Origin: Leuctra nigra
Lineage: Eukaryota; Arthropoda; Insecta; Plecoptera; Leuctridae
Length of the DNA stretch: 64,000 nt
NCBI GenBank assembly: GCA_934045905.1
Contig: OW203768.1
Location: 16,334,316-16,398,315, forward strand
Reading direction: 5' to 3'
Shown: one piece after another, positions 11,341-22,799 of the stretch
Layout of the letters: each line of letters starts with the position of its first letter
Numbering within the stretch: the stretch's first letter is position 1
Notes under the pieces: model-generated
Told to the model about the DNA's origin: nothing
Databases searched by the model: none
The model's input: the letters and a program-made list of their open reading frames with translations, nothing else
Translations under genes and position numbers: made by a program

Positions 11341-11420
11341 GAGGTCAATAGCTCAACCATTCAGGTTTACCTTTTACTTCTCCCTTGTTTCTTTTTTAGA
11401 AAATGGACTTCAAACATTGT

Positions 11421-11806
11421 CATGGGCGTCCGCAGTATTTCTTCCAGGTGGGGGAAAGGCAAGGAAAACAATATTTATGGGTTAAGGGGGGTGTGGGGAC
11501 GTGCCCCCCACCCTGCCCCGCAGGACGTTTTTGGACACTTTGAAATCAAATTTGAGACGTTATGAGGTGTATTTTGTTGAAATATTCAATATTTTTTAAA
11601 TATTGCACTTTGGGGTGGTGGGAGAAATGTTTAAACCTGCCCCGCAGGGCATTTTTTGTTTTTTTGACACTTTGAAATCAATTTTCTTTAGTTTTTTTGG
11701 TCACAAAATGAAACTATACGTAAAACCCCAGAAAATGTGTATGTTTTCCTGACATCCAGGGGGGGGGGGCAAGCGCCCCCCTTGCCACTCCCTGTGGACG
11801 CCCATG
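11421..11806. mobile_element. Second hAT-like MITE with 8-bp target duplication
   Basis: Inverted ends CATGGGCGTCCGCAG (11421-11435) and CTGTGGACGCCCATG (11792-11806), 14 of 15 complementary. Flanked by the exact 8-bp repeat AACATTGT at 11413-11420 and 11807-11814. It is 386 bp long, with G/C homopolymer-rich blocks (GGGGGG near 11760, CCCCCC near 11776) and no coding capacity. The 8-bp duplication favours hAT, although the third TIR base is not the usual purine. Confidence 0.85.
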
Positions 11807-11979
11807 AACATTGTCCCATGTTTAAATATAAAAGGGGGTAGGTACCTAATGTATTAATTAGGAGCTTGCTCCATTGCTTTTTTTATTGGAAAATGTACAT
11901 GCTGTTACAACTTTTAACATAATATTTAAAAAAAAAGAAAGGCAACGCAAATAACTGAAGATTGTCTGGGGATACTTAC

Positions 11980-12045
11980 GGGGCATGATGCCTTGGGCGA
12001 CTAGCTGGTTGATGGGTCGTCGCAGCATCAACTTCACCTTCAACG
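11980..12045 (-). CDS. Mrtf: MRTF exon: first RPEL motif
   Basis: A 66-base exon with acceptor tctgttgcag at 12048-12046 and donor CCCC|gtaagt at 11980/11979, phase 1 at both ends. Joined to the exon at 24135 it reads KESLKVKLMLRRPINQLVAQ then GIMPP. The MRTF RPEL1 pattern (LxLKLxxRRxxxxLVxQGIMPP) is matched almost residue for residue. Because 66 is divisible by three and phases match, skipping this exon would remove RPEL1 without a frameshift. Confidence 0.95.
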
Positions 12046-12382
12046 CTGCAACAGACAGAGACCACAACACATCAGTCACGACACAAACAAGTAACAACAA
12101 CAACAACAACAACAAGATACAAACAAGGAGATGCAGGCTCCAAGGTCAAGATCAAACCGTGAGAGAAGGGAGTTCCATTCTTTGGGATATGGGCTTTAAT
12201 TATTTTACTGAATTATTTCGCGAATTGCTTGAAATCTTGCGATTTTTTACACTTGGAGTAAAACTTACTCCAACTTTTGGGTTTACACTTGGTTATAACA
12301 ACTGTAGAACGTTTTCTAAATAATTTTTATATTGACAGAAAATACGAATATCTATTTATGAATTAATCTGAACCTAAATTCA

Positions 12383-12472
12383 CTCGAGAAGAGGAACAGA
12401 ATCCACACATAAAATGGTCCATTTCTTGAGGATATTAACGCTTTTTTACAACTTTTAAGTTTAGTCCATTAA
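12383..12472. mobile_element. Left part of a MITE interrupted by the piggyBac-like element
   Basis: It starts CACTCGAGAAGAGGAACAGA then ATCCACACATAAAATGGTCC, the left end of the GGGGAATAGAATCTACAT family. The matching right end is found at 14517-14640 (CACCTTTTTATGTGTATTCT then ATTCCCGTCTC). The two halves are separated by the 12473-14516 insertion at a TTAA, so this MITE is the older element. Confidence 0.7.
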
Positions 12473-14516
12473 CCCTTTCCCGGGCGGTGGGAAACGGTTT
12501 TCCCAGTAACTTCTACCCATAAAAAAACACTCCGTGTAAAAATACCAGCCAAGTCTCTTCAACTATAAAAAATAGAAGAAATCTAAAAATTCAGCACTGA
12601 AAAGTAGTGATATCAAAAATGAGCCAAGTCAAAACTTAATTTTAAAAACCAAAATATACTTGGCGCATCGTGTATATAAATAGTATAGAAGCATATGCCA
12701 AAAATCAAATGTACTATATATAATATACATATAATGCCCTTAAAAACGATGCGCCAAGTATATTTTGGTTTTTAAAATTAAGTTTTGACTTGGCTCATTT
12801 TTTGATATCACTACTTTTCAGTGCTGAATTTTTAGATTTCTTCTATTTTTTATAGTTGAAGAGACTTGGCTGGTATTTTTACACGGAGTGTTTTTTTATG
12901 GGGATATCACTTATTTTTTTAGTTTATTTACACAACTTGTAACACACATCGGAGCAACAATGACTAATTACTTTAAAAAATACGCCATTTCCGATTTGGT
13001 TAATACGAAAAATTGTGTTTGGAATATACCTAAGCTTAAAGTGATATTCCATGAAGAATTGCGAAATCTTCGTTCCAATCAGTCCAGCCGTTTTCGAGAT
13101 ATGGTATCGCTTCCGGTTTTCAAAATGGCGACTGAAATTACTGCCACCTAGAATTTATTTCTATAAATGTTATGTATCATTATAAGCCTTCTGAATATGT
13201 AGTTATTGTAGGAAGAGGTCATTAAAATCTAGTTCTTCATTTTCATGACGTCATTTCCGGTTTCGGTAATAGTACATCTCTACTTTAACTATTGATATTC
13301 CATATAGACGACCGTCTGAATCATTTGGCGCTGGTTTAATTCCAAACGGTCTAGCCGTTTTCGAGATATGACGTCACTTCCGGTTTCAAAATGGCGGCTT
13401 CCTGTTGGTTTTATAAAAAGGCACCTCAGACGCCAAAAGTGCACATGTGGTAAAAATTTCAGATCGATCGGCTCAGCCGTTTAGGCTGTGGCGGTGATTG
13501 CGGTGTTTCCTGATATCATCATCATCATCAGATCAAGATAGGTTTTAAAAGGGGTGTAATTTCACGTTTTTCACGGCCCTCTAGCTCGCAAACGGCATAA
13601 CATATTGTTCCCTAATTTGGTATATATAGTGGGGTGGGCCATAGCTCGAAATTAAGATATATCGCAACAATGTGAGATTTTCCAATTTTAAGATCCAGTA
13701 GGCCGAAAATGCCATGTTGTTGCTTACAGTAAAAGTGGTTAGTCTGCTCCTCAGTTTATTATGCATTTACGGTATGTTGAGTGAGTGTGAGTGTACGGTA
13801 CGACTTGGCTGGGTGGAGCGACCGCTCCACTAGATGCGTTGTATGGGCGACGGGTGATATATTTCCCGGGTCTTTGATGTGGCGCTCGCTATCTATGTGC
13901 ATATTACACAACTTCAAAAAAAAATGTTTGGTCGGAAAAATTGATCTCTAGACCATCAAGAAAGCCGTGGCAAATAGCGGGTGACACACGGTACGCCAAA
14001 TTTTGTCAAAAAAACGATTTATATCTCAATATCTATATGTAAATTTGGATTGATAACCTAAAGTGTAAATTTTTGATGTAAGGTATTATGTAAGTAATAT
14101 TATATAAATATTTGATGAACATTTGACCGCTGGATTTTTTTTTATTACGAAATCATTTACAAACGGGAAGTAGTCTTCCCACTCTTATTCGAAAATGATA
14201 GGTTATGTTTTAGATAATCATGGATATTTTCTTTTCTTTTAACCCTAAATTATGTATTTAAGTATGCAGTTCTAACAAAATCAAAATCTCGATTAAAAAT
14301 ATGTCATTATTCAAAAAAAAATCACACAAAATTTTTTTTACAACGCATTTTCTTCTTATATGGGCGGTGGGAAGTATTTATCCCACCAAATTTTTTAAGT
14401 GAAAATTAAAAAAAAAAAAAAAAAAAAAGTGTCAACATGCTTTAAATGTTATCTAATTTACTAATTCGCTGTTGTCACTGGTTTCCATAAGCTCATATAA
14501 TTTGCCCGGGAAAGGG
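12473..14516. mobile_element. piggyBac-like non-autonomous element with TTAA target duplication
   Basis: Ends are CCCTTTCCCGGGC (12473-12485) and GCCCGGGAAAGGG (14504-14516), perfect 13-bp inverted repeats. Each is flanked by TTAA (12469-12472, 14517-14520). The TTAA duplication and TIRs starting CCC are diagnostic of the piggyBac superfamily. Subterminal GGGCGGTGGGAA occurs near both ends (12482-12493 and about 14363-14374). At 2044 bp with no transposase frame, it depends on an external transposase. It holds a large near-perfect palindrome (12516-12902) and AAAATGGCGRC-type blocks at about 13123 and 13388. A poly(A) run lies near 14408-14428. Confidence 0.9.
12516..12902. repeat. Near-perfect 155-bp inverted repeat (foldback) inside the piggyBac-like element
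   Basis: Arms 12516-12670 and 12747-12902 differ by a single A insertion, with a 76-nt AT-rich spacer. Outer termini are CCCATAAAAAAACACTCCGT and its complement. It lies in the 12-kb MRTF intron, so any pre-mRNA contains a hairpin of about 155 bp. It may be a MITE nested in the larger element; no target duplication could be fixed. Confidence 0.85.
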
Positions 14517-14640
14517 TTAAAAACTTGATTTGGTTGCTCTTTTCAAATATTATAATGTGAACTTTTGAAAATGTAAAAAGCTGTAAAATGTATCAACAAT
14601 GTGAATACACCTTTTTATGTGTATTCTATTCCCGTCTCCG
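14517..14640. mobile_element. Right part of the interrupted MITE
   Basis: Continuation of 12383-12472 after the piggyBac-like insertion. It ends ACACCTTTTTATGTGTATTC then TATTCCCGTCTC, complementary to the left end of the same element. Confidence 0.65.
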
Positions 14641-17472
14641 TAGGTACTCTAAAAGAGTACTTTTCACTCTAAAAGTACCTACCTATACCTTACCTAAACT
14701 TAAATAATGATGGTGTGTTATGGAAATAAAATGTTAACATTGAAATAATGAAACTATGCGGTTTGATAAGCTCTTGTCATTGATTTATTCTTGTACGATT
14801 ACGAATATCAAGTTGGTGCTAAATGTGTCCATGAGCATGGAGCATCAGTGACCCACCATCAATGAACCTCCGCCTGGGACAGTAGATCGTGTGGTCCCAT
14901 CTCTGCCAGCATCTTCCACGCATGTCACAGGCAATCATGGACCAGCTTATACTAATACTAGTCCATCACTCGCGTTGAAAGTCGAGTATAAACTTTAACA
15001 CTTATCTCAAGAAGCTATTTTTACTTCGCACGACACTCAATCAGTTAGTTTTCAGTATTTATCTCATTTCATTTTATAGACTTCATTCTAAAAACAGGAC
15101 CTTCCTAAATTTTATCAAATTAACACACTTTATCACCAGTAATTTGACGCACACACCACAGTTATCAATCAAATTTCCGCCAACTTTTTAAAAGTTCAGA
15201 ACGTTCCTATTCGAAATTTTTTAGGTTCAAATAACGTTCCATTTTCGTAATCAACTGAGCCACCGAAACGTTCCAAATTTCAAAAAAATCGAATCTTCTT
15301 GGAGAGCGGCCATACATCACCCACCCCACGTCCACTCGAACTGACTGGAAGTAATAACTAAATGACGGATGAGTGTGATCGTCTATCGTAGAGTGATCAC
15401 TGATCAGCTACTCCAGACACGATCGTGTCCGCACGCGTGCTAGGAGGAAGTACCGAGCACTTCCTTCAACAATGTCACTGTAATTCATTCATTGTTGCCG
15501 AGCTACGCCAGCCAGGAAGTATGGTGGCGAGGTGTAAAGGACCCCATTACTATCGGGTCAATGATGCTCCGCTCCGACACGATCGTAAACAAGATGTGTC
15601 ACAAGAAGTGTTCGACCAAAGACATCTGATCTGATGACAGAAAACTACTGGGCAGTTTGTTCATAATAATATCTTTGCTACTGGTCTGTTATGTGGAGTA
15701 CCTAGTTCTAGGTAGGTACGAATTATTTATGTTATGGCTAAGACTGTGCTGTATGTGCACAAATGAAACGCAGCGAAAAGAAAGACAGATATATTTTCAA
15801 AGACAACTCGAAGAAAAAAATGTCAACTGAAGCAATTGAATTATAACACGGCATACGTACATTATTCTTTTTTAATAAACAGCTCACTTCTTACCGTGTT
15901 TTATTCGATTCGTGTCGTGTTTGAACATCCTCCTAGGTTTATGACAACATGTGTAGCCATGAACTACAACTAGACTACCTACACCTGTCAGCTGTCAGTG
16001 TCAACGTGACAAATCAGCTGTTTATGATTTATGCTCGACTTCGCCACACGAGCGCGCGCAAACTCAAAACAACCCTTTTCATTGGAGAGAAATTGCAACT
16101 CAATGGATTTGATTGGCTCTCAAGTTTGATGGAAGAAAAGAAAGCCCAAGAAAAGCGGCAAAGCTGCACGCAAGGTGTTCTAACTTCTAAACTAGAAAGT
16201 ATCGCCGTTTTGATTGATTTCAGAATTTGTAAAAATTATGGAGACGTTGTACTTCACTGAGGAGGCAGTAGCGAGGATTTGTGAGCTGCATAATTAATTA
16301 AATGTTTTATTTGCTTGATGAGAAGTGCTTTTCCACTCTCCTGGTTTAGACTTCTTACTAGGTACTAGACCTGCTAGGCTGCTGTTCTGACCACATTATT
16401 ATATATCAGTGGTTCTGACCTAAGAAAATTTATTAAAATACGATGCCCCTTCCTCAACGATATCATTTAGTTTTAAAAATAAGTTGTTCATTACATAAAA
16501 ATTGTAATTTTAAAATACGTTTTTTGTTCTTTAATTACCGGTACCTACCTACTATGCGAAAATGTAAATTTCTTAAAGTTGCTGTCAGCTAAAAGAACTA
16601 TACTTGCTCATGGATTGAACTATACCTACCGTATAGTACCATAAAGTAAGGAGAATATTTATGGTAGTATACCTACCTATACCTAGAAAAAAGTACGTCA
16701 AAACTAATAAAATTTGTCACAGAACATTAAACGCAACTTGCAAGTCAATTATAAAAATGAAACTGTGCAATGCAGTGCAGGAGGAAACATTAAATTAGTG
16801 TAGAATCTAAATCCAGCAGTTATGATTCTTCAGAATATGCCAAATACTTCGAGCCAGCTTTCCACCATTCAAAGAGAGAAGGAAGTCATTTTCTATTAGC
16901 CACCACATTTACTCTCAACATTAATTAGAATTAGTCAGTTGCTAAGAACTTCGAAATTATTTGCAACACTGTATTTAAAGTATAGACTAATGTAAACAGC
17001 TAAGGTATGCGAAATTCTCAAAGTCAAAACCCAATCCTCTTAAATTCAAGTAAGTCTCAGACCTCTACATTTCGAATTTAACCTGGAATCGAGGTCTGTT
17101 TCTTCTTCTAAATGACCACATTAACGTCTTCTACGAAAGACTTTTGGCCGCGTTTCTCTCTAGACTATAAGACCCGAGAGCCAAATAAATGTTTGGTGGC
17201 AATAAGTTACCGGCTATATTAGGAAAGCACATGTGCTGGATTCAAGAGAAATTATTTCGAGAATCTTAGGCGTGAAGGCGCGTCCATTATTTACAGCTCA
17301 ACTAAAGCAATGTCAAGAATACTAGCAAATTACAACTAGCCTGGGGTGTTGCAATTTTGGTTTATGAATGGGTTTTGGTCTACACAAAATGTTGTGTAAA
17401 CGAAATAGAGTTGAGTTTGTGCCCCGAAATACGAAAGTACTTGCCTGCCTGTTAGTCTTATGTTATACCACT
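14641..17472. other. Intronic non-coding stretch
   Basis: Part of the 12-kb MRTF intron. There is no recognisable coding region, RNA gene or complete transposon. Around 15300-15640 and 16020-16060 the sequence is moderately CpG-rich, which could mark a regulatory segment, but no specific element is supported. Short reading frames here have no recognisable domains. Confidence 0.4.
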
Positions 17473-17640
17473 AGCGAAGGGGAATACAATCTATGTAAAA
17501 AGGCTCCATTAGGAAGATTTATGCGGTTTTACAGCTTTTAGGATCAGAAACACCTGCATGGTTGAGTCTTTTGGCTTTAAATAATAATGGAGCATTATTG
17601 TGTACTATACTCAGATTCTAGATTCTATTCTTCTACTTTC
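17473..17640. mobile_element. MITE of the GGGGAATAGAATCTACAT family
   Basis: Left end AAGGGGAATACAATCTATGT then AAAAAGGCTCCATTA; right end AATAATGGAGCATTATTGTG and TTCTATTCTTCT. The ends are inverted. The length (about 168 bp) and internal 'TTTATGCGGTTTTACAGCTT' block are shared with copies at 48944, 53371, 54051 and 56419. No coding capacity. Confidence 0.7.
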
Positions 17641-18110
17641 CCATGGTACCTATTAGGAGCAACGAATGTGTTTCTACATCCCAAATATCGAAATCTTTAC
17701 CTATAATTATTTCGAAATACAATTTCCACACACATCACTTCTATTTTTTGCAATAGTCTGCTGGAAAAAATAAAATTAATGACATAACTGGGTTTAAATA
17801 TTTTGTCACACTGTCATATTTAACTGTCAAAAATCATCCTATTCTTAGGATTCGTTAACCTAATTAACACAGTATCTCTAACTTTACGGTCATTTAGCCA
17901 ACACAAAAAACAAAATTAAAACTATACATTTGCATCCGCTTGTAGTAAAAAAGTCTGACCCTAATCTATTCGACACCTGCTGTCAAAAAACACACCGTCT
18001 CTTCCCAATTTATTCCCTTTTGAAAGCGAGAGAAATCTATTTCGAAGCTAGTATCGAAGTCGAAGTAAAGTCTGTGAACAGTTGCGTATTGTAGCCTGTT
18101 GGGCAGATTC
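17641..18110. other. Intronic stretch before the satellite array
   Basis: AT-rich intron DNA; no feature seen other than the approach to the tandem array. Confidence 0.4.
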
Positions 18111-18120
18111 CAAGTCCATC

Positions 18121-20640
18121 GGAGACGCACAAACAACAGACTGAGCTGCGACCGATCCCAAGCATTCGGCCACTCAACATTCCGCACAGATCCCTGACGA
18201 TGACAGTAGTTCAAACGATCATCAACATCATCATCATATCATCATCAACATCGGAGACGCACAAACAACAGACTGAGCTGCGACCGATCCCAAGCATTCG
18301 GCCACTCAACATTCCGCACAGATCCCTGACGATGACAGTAGTTCAAACGATCATCAACATCATCATCATATCATCATCAACATCGGAGACGCACAAACAA
18401 CAGACTGAGCTGCGACCGATCCCGAGCATTCGGCCACTCAACATTCCGCACAGATTCCCTGACAGATGACAGTAGTTCAAACGATCATCAACATCATCAT
18501 CATATCATCATCAACATCGGAGACGCACAAACAACAGACTGAGCTGCGACCGATCCCAAGCATTCGGCCACTCAACATTCCGCACAGATTCCCTGACAGA
18601 TGACAGTAGTTCAAACGATCATCAACATCATCACCATATCATCATCAACATCGGAGACGCACAAACAACAGACTGAGCTGCGACCGATCCCAAGCATTCG
18701 GTCACTCAACATTCCGCACAGATTCCCTGACAGATGACAGTAGTTCAAACGTTCATCAACATCATCATCATATCATCATCAACATCGGAGAAGCACAAAC
18801 AACAGACTGAGCTGCGAGCGACCGATCCCAAGCATTCGGCCACTCAACATTCCGCACAGATTCCCTGACGATGATAGAAGTTCAAACGATCATCAACATC
18901 ATCATCATATCATCAACATCGGAGACGCACAAACAACAGACTGAGCTGCGACCGATCCCAAGCATTCGGCCACTCAACATTCCGCACAGATTCCCTGACA
19001 GATGACAGTAGTTCAAACGATCATCAACATCGGAGACGCACAAACAACAGACTGAGCTGCGACCGATCCCAAGCATTCGGCCACTCAACATTCCGCACAG
19101 ATCCCTGACAGATGACAGTAGTTCAAGCAATCATCAACATCATCACCATATCATCATCAACATCGGAGACGCACAAACAACAGACTGAGCTGCGACCGAT
19201 CCCAAGCATTCGGCCACTCAACATTCCGCACAGCTTCCCTGACGATGACAGTAGTTCAAACGATCATCAACATCATCATATCATCATCAACATCGGAGAC
19301 GCACAAACAACAGACTGAGCTGCGACCGATCCCAAGCATTCGGCCACTCAACATTCCGCACAGATCCCTGACAGATGACAGTAGTTCAAACGATCATCAA
19401 CATCATCATCATATCATCATCAACATCGGAGACGCACAAACAACAGACTGAGCTGCGACCGATCCCGAGCATTCGGCCACTCAACATTCCGCACAGATCC
19501 CTGACAGATGACAGTAGTTCAAACGATCATCAACATCATCATCATATCATCATCAACATCGGAGACGCACAAACAACAGACTGAGCTGCGACCGATCCCG
19601 AGCATTCGGCCACTCAACATTCCGCACAGATTCCCTGACAGATGACAGTAGTTCAAACGATCATCAACATCATCATCATATCATCATCAACATCATCATC
19701 ATATCATGATCAACATCGGAGACGCACAAACAACAGACTGAGCTGCGACCGATCCCAAGCATTCGGCCACTCAACATTCCGCACAGCTTCCCTGACGATG
19801 ACAGTAGTTCAAACGATCATCAACATCATCATATCATCATCAACATCGGAGACGCACAAACAACAGACTGAGCTGCGACCGATCCCAAGCATTCGGCCAC
19901 TCAACATTCCGCACAGATCCCTGACAGATGACAGTAGTTCAAACGATCATCAACATCATCATCATATCATCATCAACATCGGAGACGCACAAACAACAGA
20001 CTGAGCTGCGACCGATCCCGAGCATTCGGCCACTCAACATTCCGCACAGATCCCTGACAGATGACAGTAGTTCAAACGATCATCAACATCATCATCATAT
20101 CATCATCAACATCGGAGACGCACAAACAACAGACTGAGCTGCGACCGATCCCGAGCATTCGGCCACTCAACATTCCGCACAGATTCCCTGACAGATGACA
20201 GTAGTTCAAACGATCATCAACATCATCATCATATCATCATCAACATCATCATCATATCATGATCAACATCGGAGACGCACAAACAACAGACTGAGCTGCG
20301 ACCGATCCCAAGCATTCGGTCACTCAACATTCCGCACAGATTCCCTGACGATGACAGTAGTTCAAACGATCATCAACATCATCACCATATCATCATCAAC
20401 ATCGGAGACGCACAAACAACAGACTGAGCTGCGACCGATCCCAAGCATTCGGCCACTCAACATTCCGCACAGATCCCTGACAGATGACAGTAGTTCAAAC
20501 GATCATCAACATCATCATCATATCATCATCAACATCATCACCATATCATCATCAACATCATCACCATATCATCATCAACATATCGTCATCAACATCATCA
20601 CCATATCATCATCAACATCATCAGTCAGGACAAAATATCA
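18121..20640. repeat. Tandem array of about 133 bp, 18 copies, with higher-order structure
   Basis: The landmark GGAGACGCACAAACAACAGA (once GGAGAAGC) recurs at 18121, 18253, 18385, 18519, 18653, 18787, 18921, 19032, 19165, 19295, 19428, 19561, 19718, 19848, 19981, 20114, 20271 and 20404. Spacings are mostly 130-134 bp, with 111 and 157 where the CATCAT tract shrinks or grows. The unit has a conserved part ending in GATGACAGTAGTTCAAACGA and an (ATC)n-rich part. The series 19295-19718 recurs at 19848-20271 with a constant offset of 553 bp, showing a four-monomer duplication. The array dissolves into (ATC)n at 20500-20620. It lies in the long MRTF intron. Reading frames inside it follow the repeat and are not genes. 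Confidence 0.95.
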
Positions 20641-21041
20641 TCGACATTATTATCAACATTGTCTTTAAAGCGGTAAAACGAGTACTTCAAGGAATTAAGC
20701 CTATATCTACTAAATTCATAGTTTCTTTCTTTATTCAAGATTTTGACACTTTTGTAGTCAGTTTTTTTAAAATATAAATTGAACTAAATACATTCTCTTG
20801 GTTGATAATGATGACAATTTAATGAATCTCTCACTTCGGGATGGTGTTTCGGAGGTAACCTGCGAAAGGGAAAGGGATTCTCTTGGTTGCTGGAAAAATC
20901 ATATTTTTATTTCTAGCTTTTCCAACCCCATTTCTTTACCTATAATTACCTACGTAATTTCTCAGCATAACGTCTACCAGTCAAGAAAAACACTGCAGTA
21001 AAATAATCACAAAAACGCAACCAGAATATCAACAAAGCAAG

Positions 21042-21290
21042 TTAGCTCAAGTTAGCTCAAGGCAGTATGCTTTGGACTTCGAAAGATTCCAGATTCGATC
21101 CCACTTGACTGAGGTTTTTTACGTGGTTTCCCTCAGTCGAGAAACAAATGCAAAGAAGGTTCTTTAATAAGCCACGACCGCCTCCTTCCCACCTTTCATC
21201 CTTGCCTAATCTTCACCATCATCTCCCAATCATCCTCATAATCATTCATCCGTCGCCATTAGCCTCGCTGCAGAACACGCGATTAAAAAG
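21042..21290 (+). mobile_element. tRNA-derived SINE copy
   Basis: The tRNA-like head has an A-box-like TTAGCTCAAGGCAGTATGC and a B-box-like AGATTCGATCCC. The body has CCACGACCGCCTCCTTCCCA and TCATTCATCCGTCGCCATTA; the tail region reads GCAGAACACGCGATTAAAA. The same body and tail occur at 22800, 49690 and 51905 (plus) and 52494, 57285 and 59322 (minus). Confidence 0.75.
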
Positions 21291-21837
21291 AAGTGTTGAA
21301 GCCCTGAAGATCTTCTGAAGAGTCACCACGCAATGGCGTCTTGTAATGATCATTTCCACGCGGTATATGTTCTATTCAAGAGTTGTCATTGCCTTCTTAG
21401 TCGCGTCGTGTTCATCTGTACCAGTGAAGGCGAACAGCTTCCTAGTAGGTCTGTACCTGGTGCCAGCGCGCGGCCAGAATACCTGAACACGCTTCCCTGG
21501 TGCGCAGTTGTCATTGTCAGTACATCGTAATACAATCCAGAGTAGGGTGGTTGCATCACCCTTCAATCTTGAGGATTTTGATGGGGGGCGGGCAATCTTT
21601 CAATAGTTTAATCGTATTTTAAATACAGTTGTGAAAGAAATTAAAAGAGAAAGACAGAAAATGGTATCAAATAAATTAGGTAAGGAACTTAGCGCGAGCA
21701 ATTTTGCCGTTTGTTGCAGACACTCTTTTGGATACGATTCGAGACAAAATGGGCTGACGAAATGATTTGAAATTTTAATCTTGATTAGATAAAAGACAAA
21801 CTTAGGTTTTCGTGGAAGCTTTCAGAATCCATTTATT

Positions 21838-21918
21838 GCGGTAAAATTCTTTATTAGTTTAACTTACCTACAGTTCAGTTTAGTTTAGTTTAGTTTAACT
21901 AATACAGAATTTTACCGC
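21838..21918. repeat. Inverted repeat GCGGTAAAATTC / GAATTTTACCGC
   Basis: Left arm around 21838-21863 (GCGGTAAAATTCTTTATTAG) and right arm around 21893-21918 (CTAATACAGAATTTTACCGC) with minor mismatch. Between them lies a (GTTTA)n run near 21880-21896. A second inverted pair, AACTTAGGTTTATCACTTGG near 21946 and CCAAGTGATAGGTAAACCTA near 22067, follows, so this may be one complex foldback region. Confidence 0.55.
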
Positions 21919-22233
21919 ACTATTAATTTAATCAAACTTAGGTTTATCACTTGGCACATTTTTAATTATTTGCATGTTAAAATAAATAATTAGTTGATTT
22001 TTGGTGCATAATGGTATATTTTCTTGTCTCGTTGGGTGTCGTATGAAATTTAATTAAAAAAATTTGCCAAGTGATAGGTAAACCTAAGTTGGAGGAATGA
22101 AGAACAAAAATAAAACATGATCATTCAAAAAGTAGTCCCAAAACATAGGAGATGGTAATCTCTCTTATTGGAAAACTTGGACAAACATAAAATAGTAGGT
22201 AAATTTTTTGAAAGAATCAGGATTATTATAATT

Positions 22234-22413
22234 ATTAAAAACATCTTGATTGGGATATTTCATCCTGTATTTAGTTTATTTGTAGGTAAAGTCAACAGTT
22301 TCGGTCCATATGTTTGGACCTTCTTCAGGACAAAACCTACAAAACCTACAGGTTTATTTACCTACAAATAAACTAAATACAGGATGAAATATCCCAATCA
22401 AGATGTTTTTAAT
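22234..22413. repeat. 57-bp perfect inverted repeat (hairpin)
   Basis: Arms 22234-22290 and 22357-22413 are exact complements with a 66-nt spacer. The spacer has CGGTCCATATGTTTGGACC, itself a short stem, followed by TTCTTCAGGAC. That motif style resembles the hairpins of Penelope-like and related elements (inference). A direct repeat AATAGTAGGTAAATT lies at about 22190-22204 and 22412-22426. Confidence 0.85.
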
Positions 22414-22799
22414 AGTAGGTAAATTATCTTTTTTCGCGATATTTTCGAAGGACGAAGATAGCACAGTGGAAAGTGTGGCATGCTGGCACAATATGGCCTA
22501 GTAAGGTTTGATTGTGGTTTGATGGTCATATGATAGCGGAGCACGGTTTGGCAATGTTACATTGAGCTTTTAATTTCATTACTACTTACTGGTTTGAATA
22601 ATGATTGAAAAGTTATTTAACTAATAAATTTAATAAAATACAGGTTCACAACGGATGAAAATGCTCGTTAAATCCAGTGAATTAATTTACATTTTACAAA
22701 ATGTGTTGATTGTAAGATCATTTCTGCGTAGGATCTTTTTGAGGTCAGCCTGTAGAACTCACAGAGAAGGCGAATGGAGGACATACGATCGATTCACGC

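Noticed and set aside
18121..20640. CRISPR-like appearance of short repeats
   Set aside because: There are no unique spacers between the repeats; it is a head-to-tail satellite in a eukaryotic intron.
18200..20668. Several 67-157-codon open frames in the 133-bp array
   Set aside because: They repeat the same peptide because of tandem DNA; the monomer length is not a multiple of three and the frame shifts between copies. No domain and no codon bias.
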